From Ophiocordyceps camponoti-saundersi (nom. inval.) (Eukaryota; Ascomycota; Sordariomycetes; Hypocreales; Ophiocordycipitaceae): a DNA stretch of 64,000 bases. The first letter of the stretch is position 1; the number at the start of each line of letters is the position of its first letter. Under the pieces are notes generated by a model. That model saw only the letters and a list, made by a program, of their open reading frames with translations, was not told the DNA's origin and made no database searches. Shown piece after piece: positions 32,803 to 45,558 of this stretch. A program made the position numbers and the translations under genes. The stretch covers positions 1,233 to 65,232 of the forward strand of contig PDHQ01000038.1 of the NCBI GenBank assembly GCA_003339415.1. Direction: 5' to 3'.

Positions 32803-34428
32803 CGGCGAGTTTGTTGGTGGAGCATTGAGTATAGTTGCTATACTCTGAAGAAGGGAGAATCATGGTGTGGTTCCCTCCCGGGATTCTGAGATGATTATAC
32901 AGTTATGGCTTTTCCCGGATGAGTTGTCCTTGACTCTTCAACTGTCTGTACGTTTCGTACACTGTCCCATCTCATTCAAGTCTCTTCTCAAGATGTCAAA
33001 TACTCTCTCTTCCTTTTCTTTATTCTCCAAACTCTTACATGACAAATTGGTAACACCAAGCATCAAGTCTTTACGTACACACACAACTCGGCAGATCTTC
33101 ACAACCCTTCTCACCCGCCACCGGAAGCGATTACAGGCCATCTGTCGTACGAAGCCAGCCCTTGACGTCATGTCCTGTGCGGAACCCAACCGGCCAAGGA
33201 CGGGAATAGCACATATTACAGAATACTCGTGTAAGTCTTACCTCGACTACGTCCGTGCCTATGTTATACAGCCATGTAACCAGCAGGGCTGATTGCTGCC
33301 TGACACTTGACAGCCGAGGCAAGTCATCTAATCAGCCACCGGCATCGCCGCTCGAGCCCCTTGCTGCCAAAGACGGGAGGTGAGATTTCCGGGGACCCCA
33401 ATCTATTTATGCAGTGACGTCCGCAGGCTTATCACAGTCATCCCGCCCCTGACCGAAGTTGCATTTCCTCCTCTTGTCAGAGGTGACATCTATAATGAAC
33501 GGATGCATGCATCTGAGGTAGGTATGCATGTATGGATGTATGTATGTATAACGTACGGAGTACTCGGCCAGTCTCCGTTGAAGCTCGGTGTCAGCAGCAA
33601 GCCTCGTTTTCTTTTCTCTGTGTGCCCCAATCACACGGGGGGTTTCGATGTGTCAGTTTCTGACTGGCCGCCGCCGCCGCCATCTGACAGTACGTCGACA
33701 CACACGAGTTTATACGCATACTCTTTCTCTCTCTCTCTCTCGTAATTATGACAAGGCGGTGCTCATACGAAGGATGGGTTTACCCCCTAATGTGAGTTGT
33801 CGTTATAAGACATGCAACTTCAGATGAGTCGGTAACGAATTGCATCAGACTGTCACTTTCTATCCATCAGGGATAGGTACTATAACGAACACTCGGTTGA
33901 GAAGAATCTCGTATCTCCTCTCCAAGTTGTGCAGATTTCGTACATCTATTCCGTATTAGGACCCTTGCATCAGCAGCCGTGTCCCCATAACCAATGACAG
34001 CTCGCATCTCGGCACTCAGCACCGCCCTACCGCCCCCCCAAAGACACGGTCGTACATTATACTGTGCTTGACGTCGGCTGTGTTTCTCCCCTTTTTGGCC
34101 GCCTCTGTCTCGGCCATCGTCTGCGCCTCAGTGTCGCCCCCCCGGCTGCCTCGGGGGACTCAGCCCTGGCCCCGAATGAGGGTGAGATTGACGCTCGCTG
34201 CAGGAGGATGAGAAAACCAGCTCAACTGGGCGGGGGCCTCTGTTCGGATTCGTGTGCCCTTGCTCGTATGGCATCGACTGAGCAGACATATGTAAGTGGG
34301 GAGGGGGGGGGGGGCATCACCCCGGTCTATCAGATTCAGCCCTGGCCCTTTTTTTTTCCTTCTCTCTCCTCTCCCAGGTCTACTAGCATCAAGTCGAGCA
34401 TCGAAGCAGAGAAAGCAGCAGTCCAAAA
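32803..34428. other. Intergenic region, no supported gene
   Basis: Mixed sequence with short CT and GTAT runs (about 33525-33550 and 33725-33743) and no exon with family features. The right end carries a G-run (34300-34313) and a T-run just upstream of the DUF2235 gene, which begins at 34429. Confidence 0.5.
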
Positions 34429-36193
34429 ATGGCTACACTCACCACTCGAAGCACCCTCGCGGCAGAGGGCAGCTCAGCAACGCTTCTGGGCATGGCAGCC
34501 TCTCAACCCGCTCCCCAACCGCCGCCGAAGAAACTCGTGCTGTTCTTCGACGGCACGGGCAACAGCTTCAGCGGCTCTACAGCCGACACCAACGTCATCA
34601 AGATGATGAACAAGTTGGCGCGGAGTGATCCTCATCAACTACATTACTATCAAAGTACGTCGTCTTCTTGGATAAACTCGGCGAGAGAAGAAAGGCTTAC
34701 AGTAATGCTTCTTCTTCAGCTGGAATCGGCACCTACGATATCAGGAATGAAGGATCCGTCGATAAGAACTGGTTCAGTGAGAAATGGAGCTCGTTTAAGC
34801 AGACGCTGGATCAAGGCTTCGGCACCAGCTTCGGCGCTCATCTGATGGCAGGCTACCGCTTCCTCATGCGCTATTACAACGCTGTAAGTGAATCACATCG
34901 TCATGATATCCAGGGAATCAGACTCAGCTGACCAAATCGACCGTCTTCAGGGCGACAAAATCTACATGTTCGGCTTCAGCCGCGGCGCCTTCGTCGCTCG
35001 CTTCCTCGCCCGCATGCTCTGCACCGTCGGCCTCCTCTGCAAAGGAAACGAAGAAATGGTCCGCTTCGCCTACACGCTCTACCGCCGCTTCCTCGACGGC
35101 GAGAACTCACGAGGCGGTCTGAAAGTAAGGGACGAGGTTGACGCCTTCAGTCGGACGTTTTGCCGACGAGAGCCGGTCCCCGGCGGCAAGGGGAAGAACG
35201 CCGATAGCAACGTGCGGGTTTACTTCCTCGGCATCTGGGACTGCGTCAACTCGGTGGCCGTGCTGGAACGGAACGCTCCGCTCGCTCAGCCCGTGTACGG
35301 AACGGCGCATCACGTTCGGCATGCTGTGGCTGTGGATGAGCGGAGGGTCAAGTTCCGAGCTGCGTTGCTGGCGCAGGACGTTCGCGTCGCTGCTTCTGAC
35401 GAGGATTCCAAGGATGATATCCGTGAGGTTTGGTTCCCGGGCTGTCACGGCGATGTCGGCGGGGGCTGGCCGGCTGAGAAGGCGGCTGCTTCGGGGGGGC
35501 TTGATAATAGCGATGGGGGAATCCGGTCACGGCTGGGACGTGTCTTGCGGACTCGTCGATCTTTCGGGAGCAGTCCTGATGCTGGCAACGATCAGTTTCA
35601 GATGAGTGACGTGCCGCTTGCCTGGATGATGCGAGAGTTGGAGGAGGTTGGTCGCTTGGATGAAAGTGCCGCGCTCAAGTTTGGTCCCAGCGCTCAGGGG
35701 TTTCACACTCGGTATACGAAGAATAAGGAGCAGACAAGGCTGAGCGTGTTGCATGACTCGTTGCGGTTCGGTCATGGCACTGGCTTCTTCAGGGTCTTGC
35801 TATGGCGCTTCCTGGGTGAGTAGATCCCTTTGACCTCTTCGTTTTGGCTATCATCTACTGACGGGTTACTCAGAATGGCTTCCGTTTGTCTCCCGTCGCG
35901 AACTGGTCAACAACAGATGGGTTGATAAACGGTTCCCTCCCAACTTTGGAAGCACCCGCGACATCCCTCGCGATGCCGTATTGCACGAGTCTTTGGTCCA
36001 TCGCCTGCAGAAGAACCTGTCCTACCTGCCTCCGAATAATCACGGTGACGATCTTCAACCCTGCCTCAAGCCTGATGGTAAGGCTGTCGAATTCGAGGTG
36101 GTTGGCAACTCTCATCCGGAGCATCTTACGTACGTCTTTAGGAGGAGGACCCAAACTAATGGCCAGACCAACGGCCAAACCAATGGTTACTAG
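34429..36193 (+). CDS. DUF2235 alpha/beta-hydrolase-fold protein, 524 aa
   Basis: Member of the DUF2235 family, whose bacterial relatives include Tle1 phospholipase effectors; fungal members are mostly uncharacterised. Four exons: 34429-34654, 34720-34883, 34951-35815 and 35874-36193, with introns of 65, 67 and 58 bp, all in frame. The family start [14 protein letters not shown] (about residues 36-49) is clear. The nucleophile elbow is GFSRG with S140 in [15 protein letters not shown]. The second signature [14 protein letters not shown] carries the expected His/Asp region. [11 protein letters not shown] is another family block. There is no signal peptide and no membrane helix, so a cytosolic enzyme is likely. 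The C-terminus ends in a short NGQT repeat ([13 protein letters not shown]), unusual for the family. Esterase or lipase activity is inferred from family. Confidence 0.9.
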
Positions 36194-36555
36194 ATGCTAG
36201 TTGAGTGTGTTTCGGACGGATACAACAATTGGTCGGTTGGCTTTGTGTTGTCATGCGAGAGAGAGGTTGCTGCTTTGGTTGTGAACTGGGGTACGCAAAA
36301 GTTGGTTCTGTATCGTCATTGTTGGACTATTCTCGGGAGGAGCGTTTTTGGTTTGAGTCTGTTGATTCTTATCTAGCTCTCTTTTCGAGTTAGATTCATG
36401 TATTCCGCCTTGGTAGTCGGAGTCATTCCAGAGATGATGAAGCCTTCATCGGTCAGTAATGCCGTGAGCTATCCACTGGCCAATGTAGTCTACCGATCAC
36501 GGGCTGACAAGCCTATATCGTGAAGTGGTAATCATTCGCGCTTCCATCTACCCGT
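36194..36555. other. 3' intergenic region
   Basis: Lies between the convergent DUF2235 gene and the small WW-like ORF. No features beyond likely 3' untranslated sequence. Confidence 0.5.
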
Positions 36556-36804
36556 TTACTGCCGTGCTGAAGAAGATGATTGCCCTTGATCATCTGCCCA
36601 TACCGTATGTCCGGAGGTATCTATATAATAGTACCGTTGATATGTGGGGTGCCACTGCCACTGTCCTTGAGCATCGCCGTTGTGGTAAGTCTGGACGTTG
36701 TCGGCTGTTGCATAAGAGCCATCAGGACCAGCTCCGGGAGGCCCTCCACCAGGATGAGGTTTGCAGGAGCGGCAAACTAAGTAGGCATTCTTCCGGTCCC
36801 CCAT
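36556..36804 (-). CDS. Small ORF with WW-like segment, 82 aa
   Basis: An ATG-initiated frame on the minus strand encodes a basic start with a C-x-x-C pair (VCRSC, about residues 11-14), then a glycine/proline linker. The aromatic block QWQWHPTYQRYYYIDTSG is followed by a TVW end. The W...YYY...W spacing resembles a WW or OCRE-type fold that binds proline-rich peptides. There is no signal peptide. It could be a complete small gene or the last exon of a longer one; upstream bases show no clear acceptor. Composition and aromatic pattern argue against chance, but support is moderate. Confidence 0.45.
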   Translation of the reverse strand: MGDRKNAYLVCRSCKPHPGGGPPGAGPDGSYATADNVQTYHNGDAQGQWQWHPTYQRYYYIDTSGHTVWADDQGQSSSSARQ

Positions 36805-38943
36805 AAACCCATGACCTCCTTGCTGGCATATATACCACCTTGCACTACATACACTTCACCCACTCATATTTCCCTTTGTCTCTGCCTGTGCACCTATATG
36901 AGTTATGCTCATTGTACATGTGTGAGCATACATTGCAGGCGCCACGCAACCCCGAGCTGGCTGACATTGCGTCTGGCGAAATCTGTCAACTCTGTTGATT
37001 GTTTACGACAGTACCTAGCCGTAAATTACCTTTCTTTACTTGGTCAATTTTCTTTTGGGGGGGCTGAAGTCGTGGATGGATATCTATGAAACCGGTTTTC
37101 CTCGTCGGACAGGGACTTTAAGTACTAAAAGGGTCAAACCCAAACCGTAAGTAATAGCCTGTAATTTGGCCGAATGCAATGTAACCTTCGCTCATGGCAA
37201 GCAGCGGGTTGATGAAATGAGAAGGGCAACACATGGCCCAATCGACTGACAACAGCCTCTTGCGTTGTAAAGCTGCACCCATGAGATTCGTGAGATTGGA
37301 CTACGACTGACATGATAACCATCATGTATAGTACGAGGAGGTAGGTAAGTTACTACGTTAGCATAGCATATGTACCTACGCAGGATAGTACCTATGTAGG
37401 TAGGTATGTATGAGCGAGCCGGCACGTTTCCTATAGTTAATGCAGTCAGCTCCTGCAGAGGAATAAGCGCTTATGGCCCAAGACAGATCATCTCACTCAA
37501 CTGTGATGATTGATTATGATGGGCATAGGGTGACCAAAACCAGTTTCGTATTGCTCTACTGAGGGTCGTCTGCAGCTGGCTTTTCGATTGGCCGCTCAGT
37601 AAGTCTGGATGTGACATCGTCAGTCCTCGGGAACTTCTCACATAAATGCTAGAGCACAGAAACTTCAAACAAAGAGTGAGGATTTTTCGCTTGCATTGTG
37701 GTGCGGGCAAGAGAGAGATATTGATCCCCGGCCATACACCCACTCTGCCTCTCCCCAAGTCATGAGTGATGGGCATTTTCCAACTTGTCTTGACCAATCC
37801 TTTCCCTGGTCAACTCTGTGAAACCAGCAACAGCGAAGAGAGAAGGAGGGAGTTGCGTTTAAGACAAGACGATGCTCAACTCTTCATCCTCGTCTTTGAG
37901 ACGTGTGTCTTTTAACATAATATCTCTGTGAGCGTTTTAGGAAGCTCTCTTATTCCTTGATCCGTCAGTTGTCTCTCCCGAATCGGTGCCGTTTGACGAT
38001 GCCGAGTGATCGTGCCAAGATCAATGCAGTTGATGAATGCCGTCAACATCTGCCGCGGCAGGTTTGCGGCTTCTACGTCCGGCTATTCGAGATTCACCAT
38101 ACGTTTATAGCCATGAGTAAAGAGGCCTTGATTCTATATCTAGTCATGTGTCTTCAGAGATGAGCCTTTAGGAGCACATGTCAGAACTGTCCCTCATCCG
38201 CCACTGGATATCAACCATGACTCTCGTTGTATTAAAGACTTCAAAAATATGATGCAAAACCCCATCTTCACGGTAACCATGCATCAATCAACTCGCGCTG
38301 TAAAGGCAGCTTCCAAGCCTACGCCGAGGAGGCAATAGCGCTCATAATCCATACATACTGAGCGAGACCTTACCTCATTCACAGAGCCGTTGAATATTAT
38401 TATATCTCTGCTTTCTATAGAGATAATTACTAAAGCGAAAGCATACATTGACAGGCGGAGTAGGCATATCGCCAAGAGCCGTGGGCCACAGCCTCAGCTC
38501 TCACGGGACTCTGTGCCGAGCAAAGAGACGATATAACCGGGTAGCCGGAAGAAGCGTCTATAGAAGCCATTGCTACTGCGCTATTTTGTAGCCTTCTATT
38601 ATCTGACGTTGTTTTGAATGGGACACAGTCACCAAGGGCAACATGGTCTCTTTCTTCGTGGCGGAGTTGTAGCATGCGCTGTTAACACTCTATAGTCTTA
38701 TTCATCTTGTTGTTATTCCTATATCATTGATTCCCCTATGAGAGTAATGATTACGACCAAGGTGTCATTTTTTACCAATCTGTTCTTCGAGTATATAAAG
38801 CAAAGTCTTTTTCCTTTGCTATGTCGAGAGAGTATCAAGCAGCAAACACAACTCAACTCAACAACAACCAACCTCAACTCTCAAAACCATCAACTCGCTC
38901 AATCTCAAGTCCAAAAAGGAAACAAGACAACTAAAGACCAAAA
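36805..38943. other. Intergenic region before small secreted gene
   Basis: No supported exon over 2.1 kb. A short GTAGGTA-type repeat lies near 37340-37410. The last 150 bp contain a TATA box and a CAAC-rich leader for the gene at 38944. Confidence 0.5.
38792..38800 (+). promoter_or_regulatory. TATA box of the small secreted gene
   Basis: TATATAAAG lies about 145 bp before the ATG at 38944 and is followed by an A/C-rich leader with repeated CAACTCAACTCAAC, typical of strongly transcribed fungal genes. Confidence 0.6.
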
Positions 38944-39222
38944 ATGCTCTTCTCAGCTACCCTCTGCCTCTTCACCACCCTCTTCGCCGGCTCTACCCTG
39001 GCAGCCCCCCTCGAGGCTCCCCGACTTTGCCCCGAGGGAGCCGCGGGGAAATGCTTCCTTTCCTTCAAGACCAAAGTCCCCTTCGACGTGCCTGAGCCCG
39101 ATGTGAACTGTCCCGATGGAGCGAGGGACAGTGCGGGCAAATGCTTCCTCTCGTCTATGATGAGGGGTTGCCCTCATGGTCAGAAGGCTGATCGCAATGG
39201 AAAGTGCCGGGATATTTGGTAG
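38944..39222 (+). CDS. Small secreted cysteine-rich protein with three CP-x-G...GKC units, 92 aa
   Basis: A complete single-exon frame with a signal peptide (MLFSATLCLFTTLFAGS, cleavage expected near LAA at about residues 19-21). The mature part of about 70 residues has six cysteines arranged as three similar units. The first is CPEGAAGKCFLS, the second CPDGARDSAGKCFLS and the third CPHGQKADRNGKC. Each unit therefore has a CP-x-G turn and a G-K-C end, suggesting internal triplication and three disulfides. No known domain is recognised. A good TATA box and leader support expression. Size, secretion and cysteine content are those of effector or antimicrobial candidates, but no function can be assigned. 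Confidence 0.8.
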   Translation: MLFSATLCLFTTLFAGSTLAAPLEAPRLCPEGAAGKCFLSFKTKVPFDVPEPDVNCPDGARDSAGKCFLSSMMRGCPHGQKADRNGKCRDIW

Positions 39223-40539
39223 ATGGCTGAAAAGTGGTTCCGGTCAGTTGGGGCAGGGAAGCTTTCTGCGTTGCTGGCTGGGACTGGATATACATATAGG
39301 CATCGAGTGATATTTCTGTCATGGAGTGAAGTTATATAGAGTGAAGTCTAATAATAATAGAGATTGTTACCTTATCGAGGGTGTTGACGTCTTGTTATTT
39401 CTCCTACGAGGCTGTTGTTTCTATCCCAGCAAGGGATGTTGAACTGTCAACGTGCGTTTTCTACAAGACGGGTCTTCTCCTACCAGCATACATGAAACAA
39501 CACTGCCAATAACTTGAACTCATAACAGGTTTCTTCCTGTCTCTCTTGTTGAAGCCGAACGGGTTAATATCCGGTTACCTACAAGTTATCCCTTGCGTTG
39601 TCGGTGCCGCCGCTTATAGTATGTATACGAGGAGTATAAGCGAGGGCAAGTAAATCTCAAACACAAAGTATTCGCAGTGTTTGAGGCGTTGGAACGTGAA
39701 ACACACAAGAAATGGTACGAAACCTACCCAGACAACCAACTACACTAACCTAGACGTATGTATGTATGTAGGTAGTTGCAACACGTTTCCTGATACACAT
39801 CTATACCGGACTTTACTGCAACTCCTGCAGAAAAGTCACAACTACTACTCCAACTTCACGTTGCTACATATGCCTGTAAGTTAACGATCTTGCCAGGCGG
39901 GGGACGATATGCTGACGAGCCGCTTGCTTGGCACGGCGATTGGGATTTCCTATACCCGTACGTAAGTAACTACATTCACATACGACGTGCCAGGCGCTTG
40001 CTGCTCTAATCGTATCCAGTCTGGTTGCAACCGAACGAGCCTCCATAAGACAGCCAGCCAACTCATGGGCGTCAGGGCGTATTTATGTATGTACAAACGT
40101 ATATATATGTATGTATGTATATACATGTGTGGCATAACTAATCGCCGTTGGGATGCATCCATGTTTGCCCATCTCGTTGCATCGGCGAGGCGAAACCGGC
40201 GGCTGGCTTTTATATATATGTATGTATGCATGTACTAGACCCGGCGGTTATGAGGAGAGGCGCTGATGCGAGATAATGAACAAGTAATCTATTGCATGTA
40301 CGATTGCTCTTTAAGCGACGCAATAGTCGCCGGTCCGGTCCTACTCAACGATCAACACTACGACTCTTACACGATGCATCTGTCAAGACGAGTCCCAGTT
40401 GCAAAGACTCCTCGGGTGACATTAAAGCTCCCCTTCAGCCCCCCATGTATGTATGTATATCGTAACCTCGTTCCAACAGAACAACAATCCCGAATCCAGA
40501 ACAGCCGACCCTCTCCTCTCAACTTCCTGATCGGTAACC
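39223..40539. other. Intergenic region
   Basis: No supported exon. Short GTAT arrays occur near 39757-39772 and 40090-40120, the latter with complementary TATAC so that it can fold back. Confidence 0.5.
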
Positions 40540-40894
40540 ATGAGGCTTCACTTGGCCGTCTTCACATGCTTCTTCCTCTTCTGCAAACTCTCTTTCGCCT
40601 TAGCGAGGCCGTACACAATCATTCCCAAGCCGGGGCAGTGCTTCGGCAGAGACTGTCGAGAACAAGGCCATAGGGCGTGCTGTGAGCAGCATGCTATTTG
40701 CAACGAGGACGGATGGTGTGTTGGTGTACGTTCATCTTCCCCTTTTCTGTCGTTGCACGAGTCCCAACAGTCTGTTTAAGTTTTTGCTGTCTTTCAACTT
40801 ACATTCGTTCTTTGGGTTTTCCTCTCTTTAGGTGCGAGACGTAGACAAGATTACGGCTTTGCATATTGATAAGAGGCGGCGTTTGGATCGATAA
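40540..40894 (+). CDS. Small secreted peptide with knottin-like cysteine spacing, 82 aa
   Basis: Two exons, 40540-40725 and 40832-40894, with a 106-bp intron (GTACGT...TTTAG). The signal peptide is MRLHLAVFTCFFLFCKLSFALA. The mature peptide carries CFGRDCREQGHRACCEQHAIC and then NEDGWC: six cysteines spaced C-x4-C-x7-CC-x5-C-x5-C. This order, with a central adjacent pair, is that of inhibitor-cystine-knot peptides. The second exon adds a short basic tail ending KRRRLDR. A donor two bases earlier would give a different, shorter tail, so the C-terminus is less certain than the cysteine core. No family is recognised. Confidence 0.72.
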
Positions 40895-41158
40895 CCCTCT
40901 CTCTCAGCTTACAATGTAGATGCTGTCAAACTCATGCATACCTACATACATACATATACACATACATACATACATACAATGCTCGGTGAGTAACGGAGAT
41001 GCAGATTCAGAAGGCGATTGTTCGAGTTATACATACATACATACATACGACTGCGGAAAACTTTGTTTCCCGACGGCTGCAAGGAGGAGTTTTATATCTG
41101 CCCCCTTTTTTTGTTACTGTTGCACGACTGTATTTGATAGAAGGAGTTGGAAAGACTT

Positions 41159-41222
41159 TATACATACATACGTACATACATACACTCACACATACATACA
41201 TACATACATACATACGTACATA
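41159..41222. repeat. CATA tetranucleotide microsatellite
   Basis: Nearly continuous CATA units with a few CGTA and CTCA interruptions over about 64 bp. Confidence 0.9.
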
Positions 41223-42780
41223 GTAATGATAGTATGCATTTCTATACCTATATTCGATCATAAACATCTATAACTGATGATGATGATGAACTACATACAT
41301 AATTTCTCCTTGTCGTACAAACAGCCTTCCGTCTACATATAGTCTGTGGGTTTTGCTGTTGGAACAAGGCACAGCCTTAGTGGCGGGACTATAGAAGATT
41401 GGTGATATTTTCCTGTACAACCTTGTTTTTTCCATTCAGCCACAGCCGGATCAAAAGATCTTACATACATGTGTGTATCTACAGTTGGCCAGTTCCTTCA
41501 CTACAACCCAACTCAGGGGTGAGAAGGGTGAAAAGAGTTCGATCTGGGATCAAAAGCTTCCACATGCCTGGGAATCAGAGAGAAGCGGCATCTGAAGAGG
41601 AATCGGCGTATCGAGACGGGTTGACCATCATGATTGGATCGTCTTTCCGATGGTGCCACGTACATACAACATATGTATGTAGATGGGAAACACTGGAGCC
41701 TCTTGGATGGGTTCGTTGCTTGCAAAGTCGGCCCATAGCTCGGGCGTCTCTGTATGTATGTATGTATGCTGAGCTTGGCGTTGTATCGTCTATTCCTCCG
41801 ATGATGACGATGAAAGGGGAAAAGAGATGTCTTGAACGGAGACGAATAAGATGACGGTGATAAACAGTATGTATGCTACATGTACATACATACATACATA
41901 TGCTAATGATGGCAGGATTGGTCTTGGGGACTTGTTAGGTGGACGGTAAACAGGGCGTGGTGAAGATGTTCTACTGATCTTAAAGGAGTGCAAGAAAGTG
42001 AATGGAAAATGACCACGGCATCAAAGGGTATTGCAGTTGAGTTGTCGATGAATTCGAAACCGAGGATAGACTCGAGATAACATACATACGGTGCCGCACC
42101 GGTTATTGCTGGTTCCTCGCGCGTGCAACTCCAGAAAGCATGCCTTTCAAGATGGAGAATGGTCCCAACGAGGTGGATTCCCCCCTTTGACTGGTTACAA
42201 TGTATGTACGACTCTCATCCAGAGGGGATAACATGCATGGTTTTACCCATTTCAGGAACATGAGTGCGCTTCTAGTTCAACAGCAATCAGTCAACATATC
42301 GCCAACCAAATAGACAAACAAGCCTTTCTACAACTTCAATAGCAGTTGTGACTGTGAGTGCGTGTGTAAACCCCAAACTCCTCTCCTCGTTCAACCCCCG
42401 AGTGCCAAAAGAGCTTGGTAATCTGCTTCATTCTGCTGCAAACCGGCAGAGTTTTCCTCCGTCCGTAAGCAAGAAAGATGGCCGCCATGGTCGGAGGCGG
42501 AACAACTGAAGCTGATACGGTTCTGGTCCCCCTCCTATTCTCTGAAACACTTGTGTGTGTGTGTTTGTTCCCTGTATGCATGTATGCGTTATGCATTACT
42601 GCTACGTTGCCGGCTGGGCAGTACTATGCTTGGGAGAAAGTCGAGAGCCAGGCCAGCTGTGAAGGGTTAACGACGGCATGAAAGAGGTCGGTCAGATGAC
42701 CTGCAGATAATCCATAAACCGAAATTAAATCCCCCCCCTCCCCGTCTTCTTTCATCTCTCTATGTATGTATGTCGTTAGG

Positions 42781-42782
<2 letters not shown>

Positions 42783-42812
<30 letters not shown>
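42783..42812. repeat. CA dinucleotide microsatellite
   Basis: About 14 uninterrupted CA units, next to a GTAT array at 42759-42773. Confidence 0.9.
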
Positions 42813-42817
<5 letters not shown>

Positions 42818-44860
42818 ACATCTCTGCTCGCCACCATACAGGGAACGGATGAAAAGCAAAGAAGGTGGGATAAGCCGAGATAGCGGCCAAGCCGGGTGAG
42901 TAACCAGCACTAGACATGAAGAAAGAAGATCAACGGCAGCACACAAGACAGAGACGAGTTTGAGAAGAAGCAGTTGTTTTATTCAGCTTCAACCAACAAC
43001 AAAGTCTCGTCTTCCCCCTAAAGAGCCAAGTGGTTGGTAGGGTTTTGTCTACCGGAAGGGTGGTGTCCCGGTTCACGGATCTGGCAAATGCGAGATGGTG
43101 ATCGACCTGATCTTCTACATAGACTTGCAGCATCTTTCTACGTTTTGTGTTTCAAGACTGGATTATCCATGTCAAGTCTGCTGATCAACTTGATGCTGTT
43201 GAGATGTGAGATGACGAGGGCAGAAAAGGGTATTAAGCTGTAAGTAAGTTTTGCATCACATCATTTATCATACACTCTGTTCTCAACTTGTCCCCCCCTT
43301 TTATTTTTCAAATTAAAATCACGCTCATCTTTAACCCCAGATGTTTTTTTTTTTTCGTCAATGCTACCCCGTGGAGAGGCGAGGGAAAAGAGTGGACTTG
43401 ATACGTCATGGGCGAGTAAGGAAGCGATCACGAGAGCGGCTTCAACCCCCCCCTTTTTTTTCTTTAATTACCCGCCCCCCCCCCCCCTCGTGACGGGAAA
43501 GGGGGCTTCGGGGCTATACATAGATAAATAGATAGAAGACGCGGCATGAATTTCCTTGGAGAAAGGATGCGGGGTACATGAGGCCTTGGGGTTGTGAGGG
43601 GAGGGGGATGCTTGTATTGATATGGAGGGTGTAGACGATAAGGAGGAGGGGTGGCCAAGCAAGGATGGAGTTCGGTTTCAACAGTTCAAGGTTGAACGGG
43701 TTTTGGGGGAGGCTATTGATTCTCTCCTTATCTTGGTGCATACATACATACATACAATTTGCCTTGTCCTCCTAGTTGTGAAGCCTTGGAATCAGACGGG
43801 TAAAGACGAAATCGATACGGTGAACAGGGGCTATATCCCTGAACCTGTTATCAATAACAGCAAGTCATCGATATGCCTTGTTCTTCTCCCCCCCCCGATC
43901 TTAAATCCCTGTCATAACGAATCAAGTCTACCAGGTTTAAGCGCTTTGACTGCTTATACCAAGCAACAACAATTCGTTTAAACCTCCTTGGCTCCCTTCT
44001 TTGCAGCATCTTCTCCACCCATAACCATGTTCATCCTTTGAGAGGGGGCTTTTATACAGTAACATGCCTTTACCTGCCCACACAGAGGCATGCGCAGGTG
44101 GTAGCACAATTCTGCATCCGAGCATGCCGTCTTGAAAACTGGTCCAAAGTTTCATACCTATCGAGGAATAAAAAAAAGGTCTTTGAAATTTTTTTGTTAA
44201 AAGGAAAAAGAAAGAAGAAAAATCATCGTGTCTTTTTTTTTTCAGGTGACAAGTTTGTGCTGTAAAATGTGCTACCGTCGGAATATCGCGGCCGAGGTAG
44301 AGAGAGAAAGAAGGAGAAGATGGCTCGGAAAATATGAGGGAAACGGGTAGAGTTTACGTCAAAGCAAAAGCCTACGCACAGAGAGAGAGAGAGAGAGAGA
44401 GGGCCGTGATGGTCCGGGTTTCACCAAGACAGTGTGTTGGTTATTACTGTTTGGGTATGGGGATAGGTTATAGGTTATAGCTTTATAGGCTATAGCCGTT
44501 GGGCGTTATACATACATGTATGGTAACAGTCTGTCTGTATTGTTTCTGGGGTAATTCATGTATTGTATGGGGTTAGGATTGCATGCTGCTGTGATGCTCC
44601 AGGTTCATACGAACAAAAGTCAGGTAGGTCAACGTCAGGGTAGAGGCAGCATTTCGATAATACACCCCTATTGAATGACAGTCTATCTCGTCGTCAACAA
44701 TCCAAACCAATACAGACTCTGTATAGATATCAAGGTGTGTAGACAGACAGTCGACTCGACAACCTTCTTTGCCCCCCCCCCCCCTCAATGTTAAAACACA
44801 AAACTGCTTGATGGTCATCATCAATAATAAGCCTTTTTTTTTCCGACGGCCCTTGCCCCA

Positions 44861-44861
<1 letters not shown>

Positions 44862-44893
<32 letters not shown>
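44862..44893. repeat. CT dinucleotide microsatellite
   Basis: About 15 CT units followed by a TG run, just after a C homopolymer at 44773-44784. Confidence 0.9.
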
Positions 44894-44899
<6 letters not shown>

Positions 44900-45524
44900 G
44901 TGTGTGTACATATGTCTGTCTATATCTCTTTTCTGCCTCCCCCCCCCGAAAGATATTGAGAAACTGGGTCTCGGAAATGCAAAGGAACGGTTCCGCCATC
45001 ACGGACAAGGGCGATCCTACGGCATGCTCTACAGCCGGCAGCGAATGAAACGCTATTTCTATCCAACACACTCACTCACACACACACACAACGTGAATCC
45101 CGTCTCAATCACCATCAACGATAGAAACTCGTTGTATGGGTGAAAAAAAAAAATTTGGTTTGCTGTTACTTGGCTGGGAACAAGGTAGAGATTTGCGCCG
45201 TGTGTGTGTGTGTGTACAACGTGATCTTGCTAATTCGGGCATTAACAGCTTATTTCCCTGCATCAGCGGGGAGGGGATAAAAAAAGGGGGGGGGGAGAGG
45301 AGGAGGAGAGATAGAGAGGGGAGTTGTACTTAACCAGCCGAGGTGACATTCGTCTCGTCCTGTCAAGAGAGAGAGAGAGAGAGAAAAGAGGAAAAAAGAA
45401 CACCTCCTTTCATTCTTCAAGGTAAGTAAGTCTTATTACATACATACATACATACATGATGAACCCTTTGCCTCTCTTCTCTCCCTCTTCCTCCCCTTCC
45501 ACTGCCCCCTATCGAGCAACAGTC

Positions 45525-45558
<34 letters not shown>

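Noticed and set aside
32867..33292. 141-codon frame downstream of the secreted gene
   Set aside because: No start context, domains or codon regularity; may be partly 3' untranslated sequence.
44950..45143. Coding-like stretch with HHGQGRSYGMLYSRQ
   Set aside because: Short, embedded between microsatellites, with no ATG or splice signals that make a gene.
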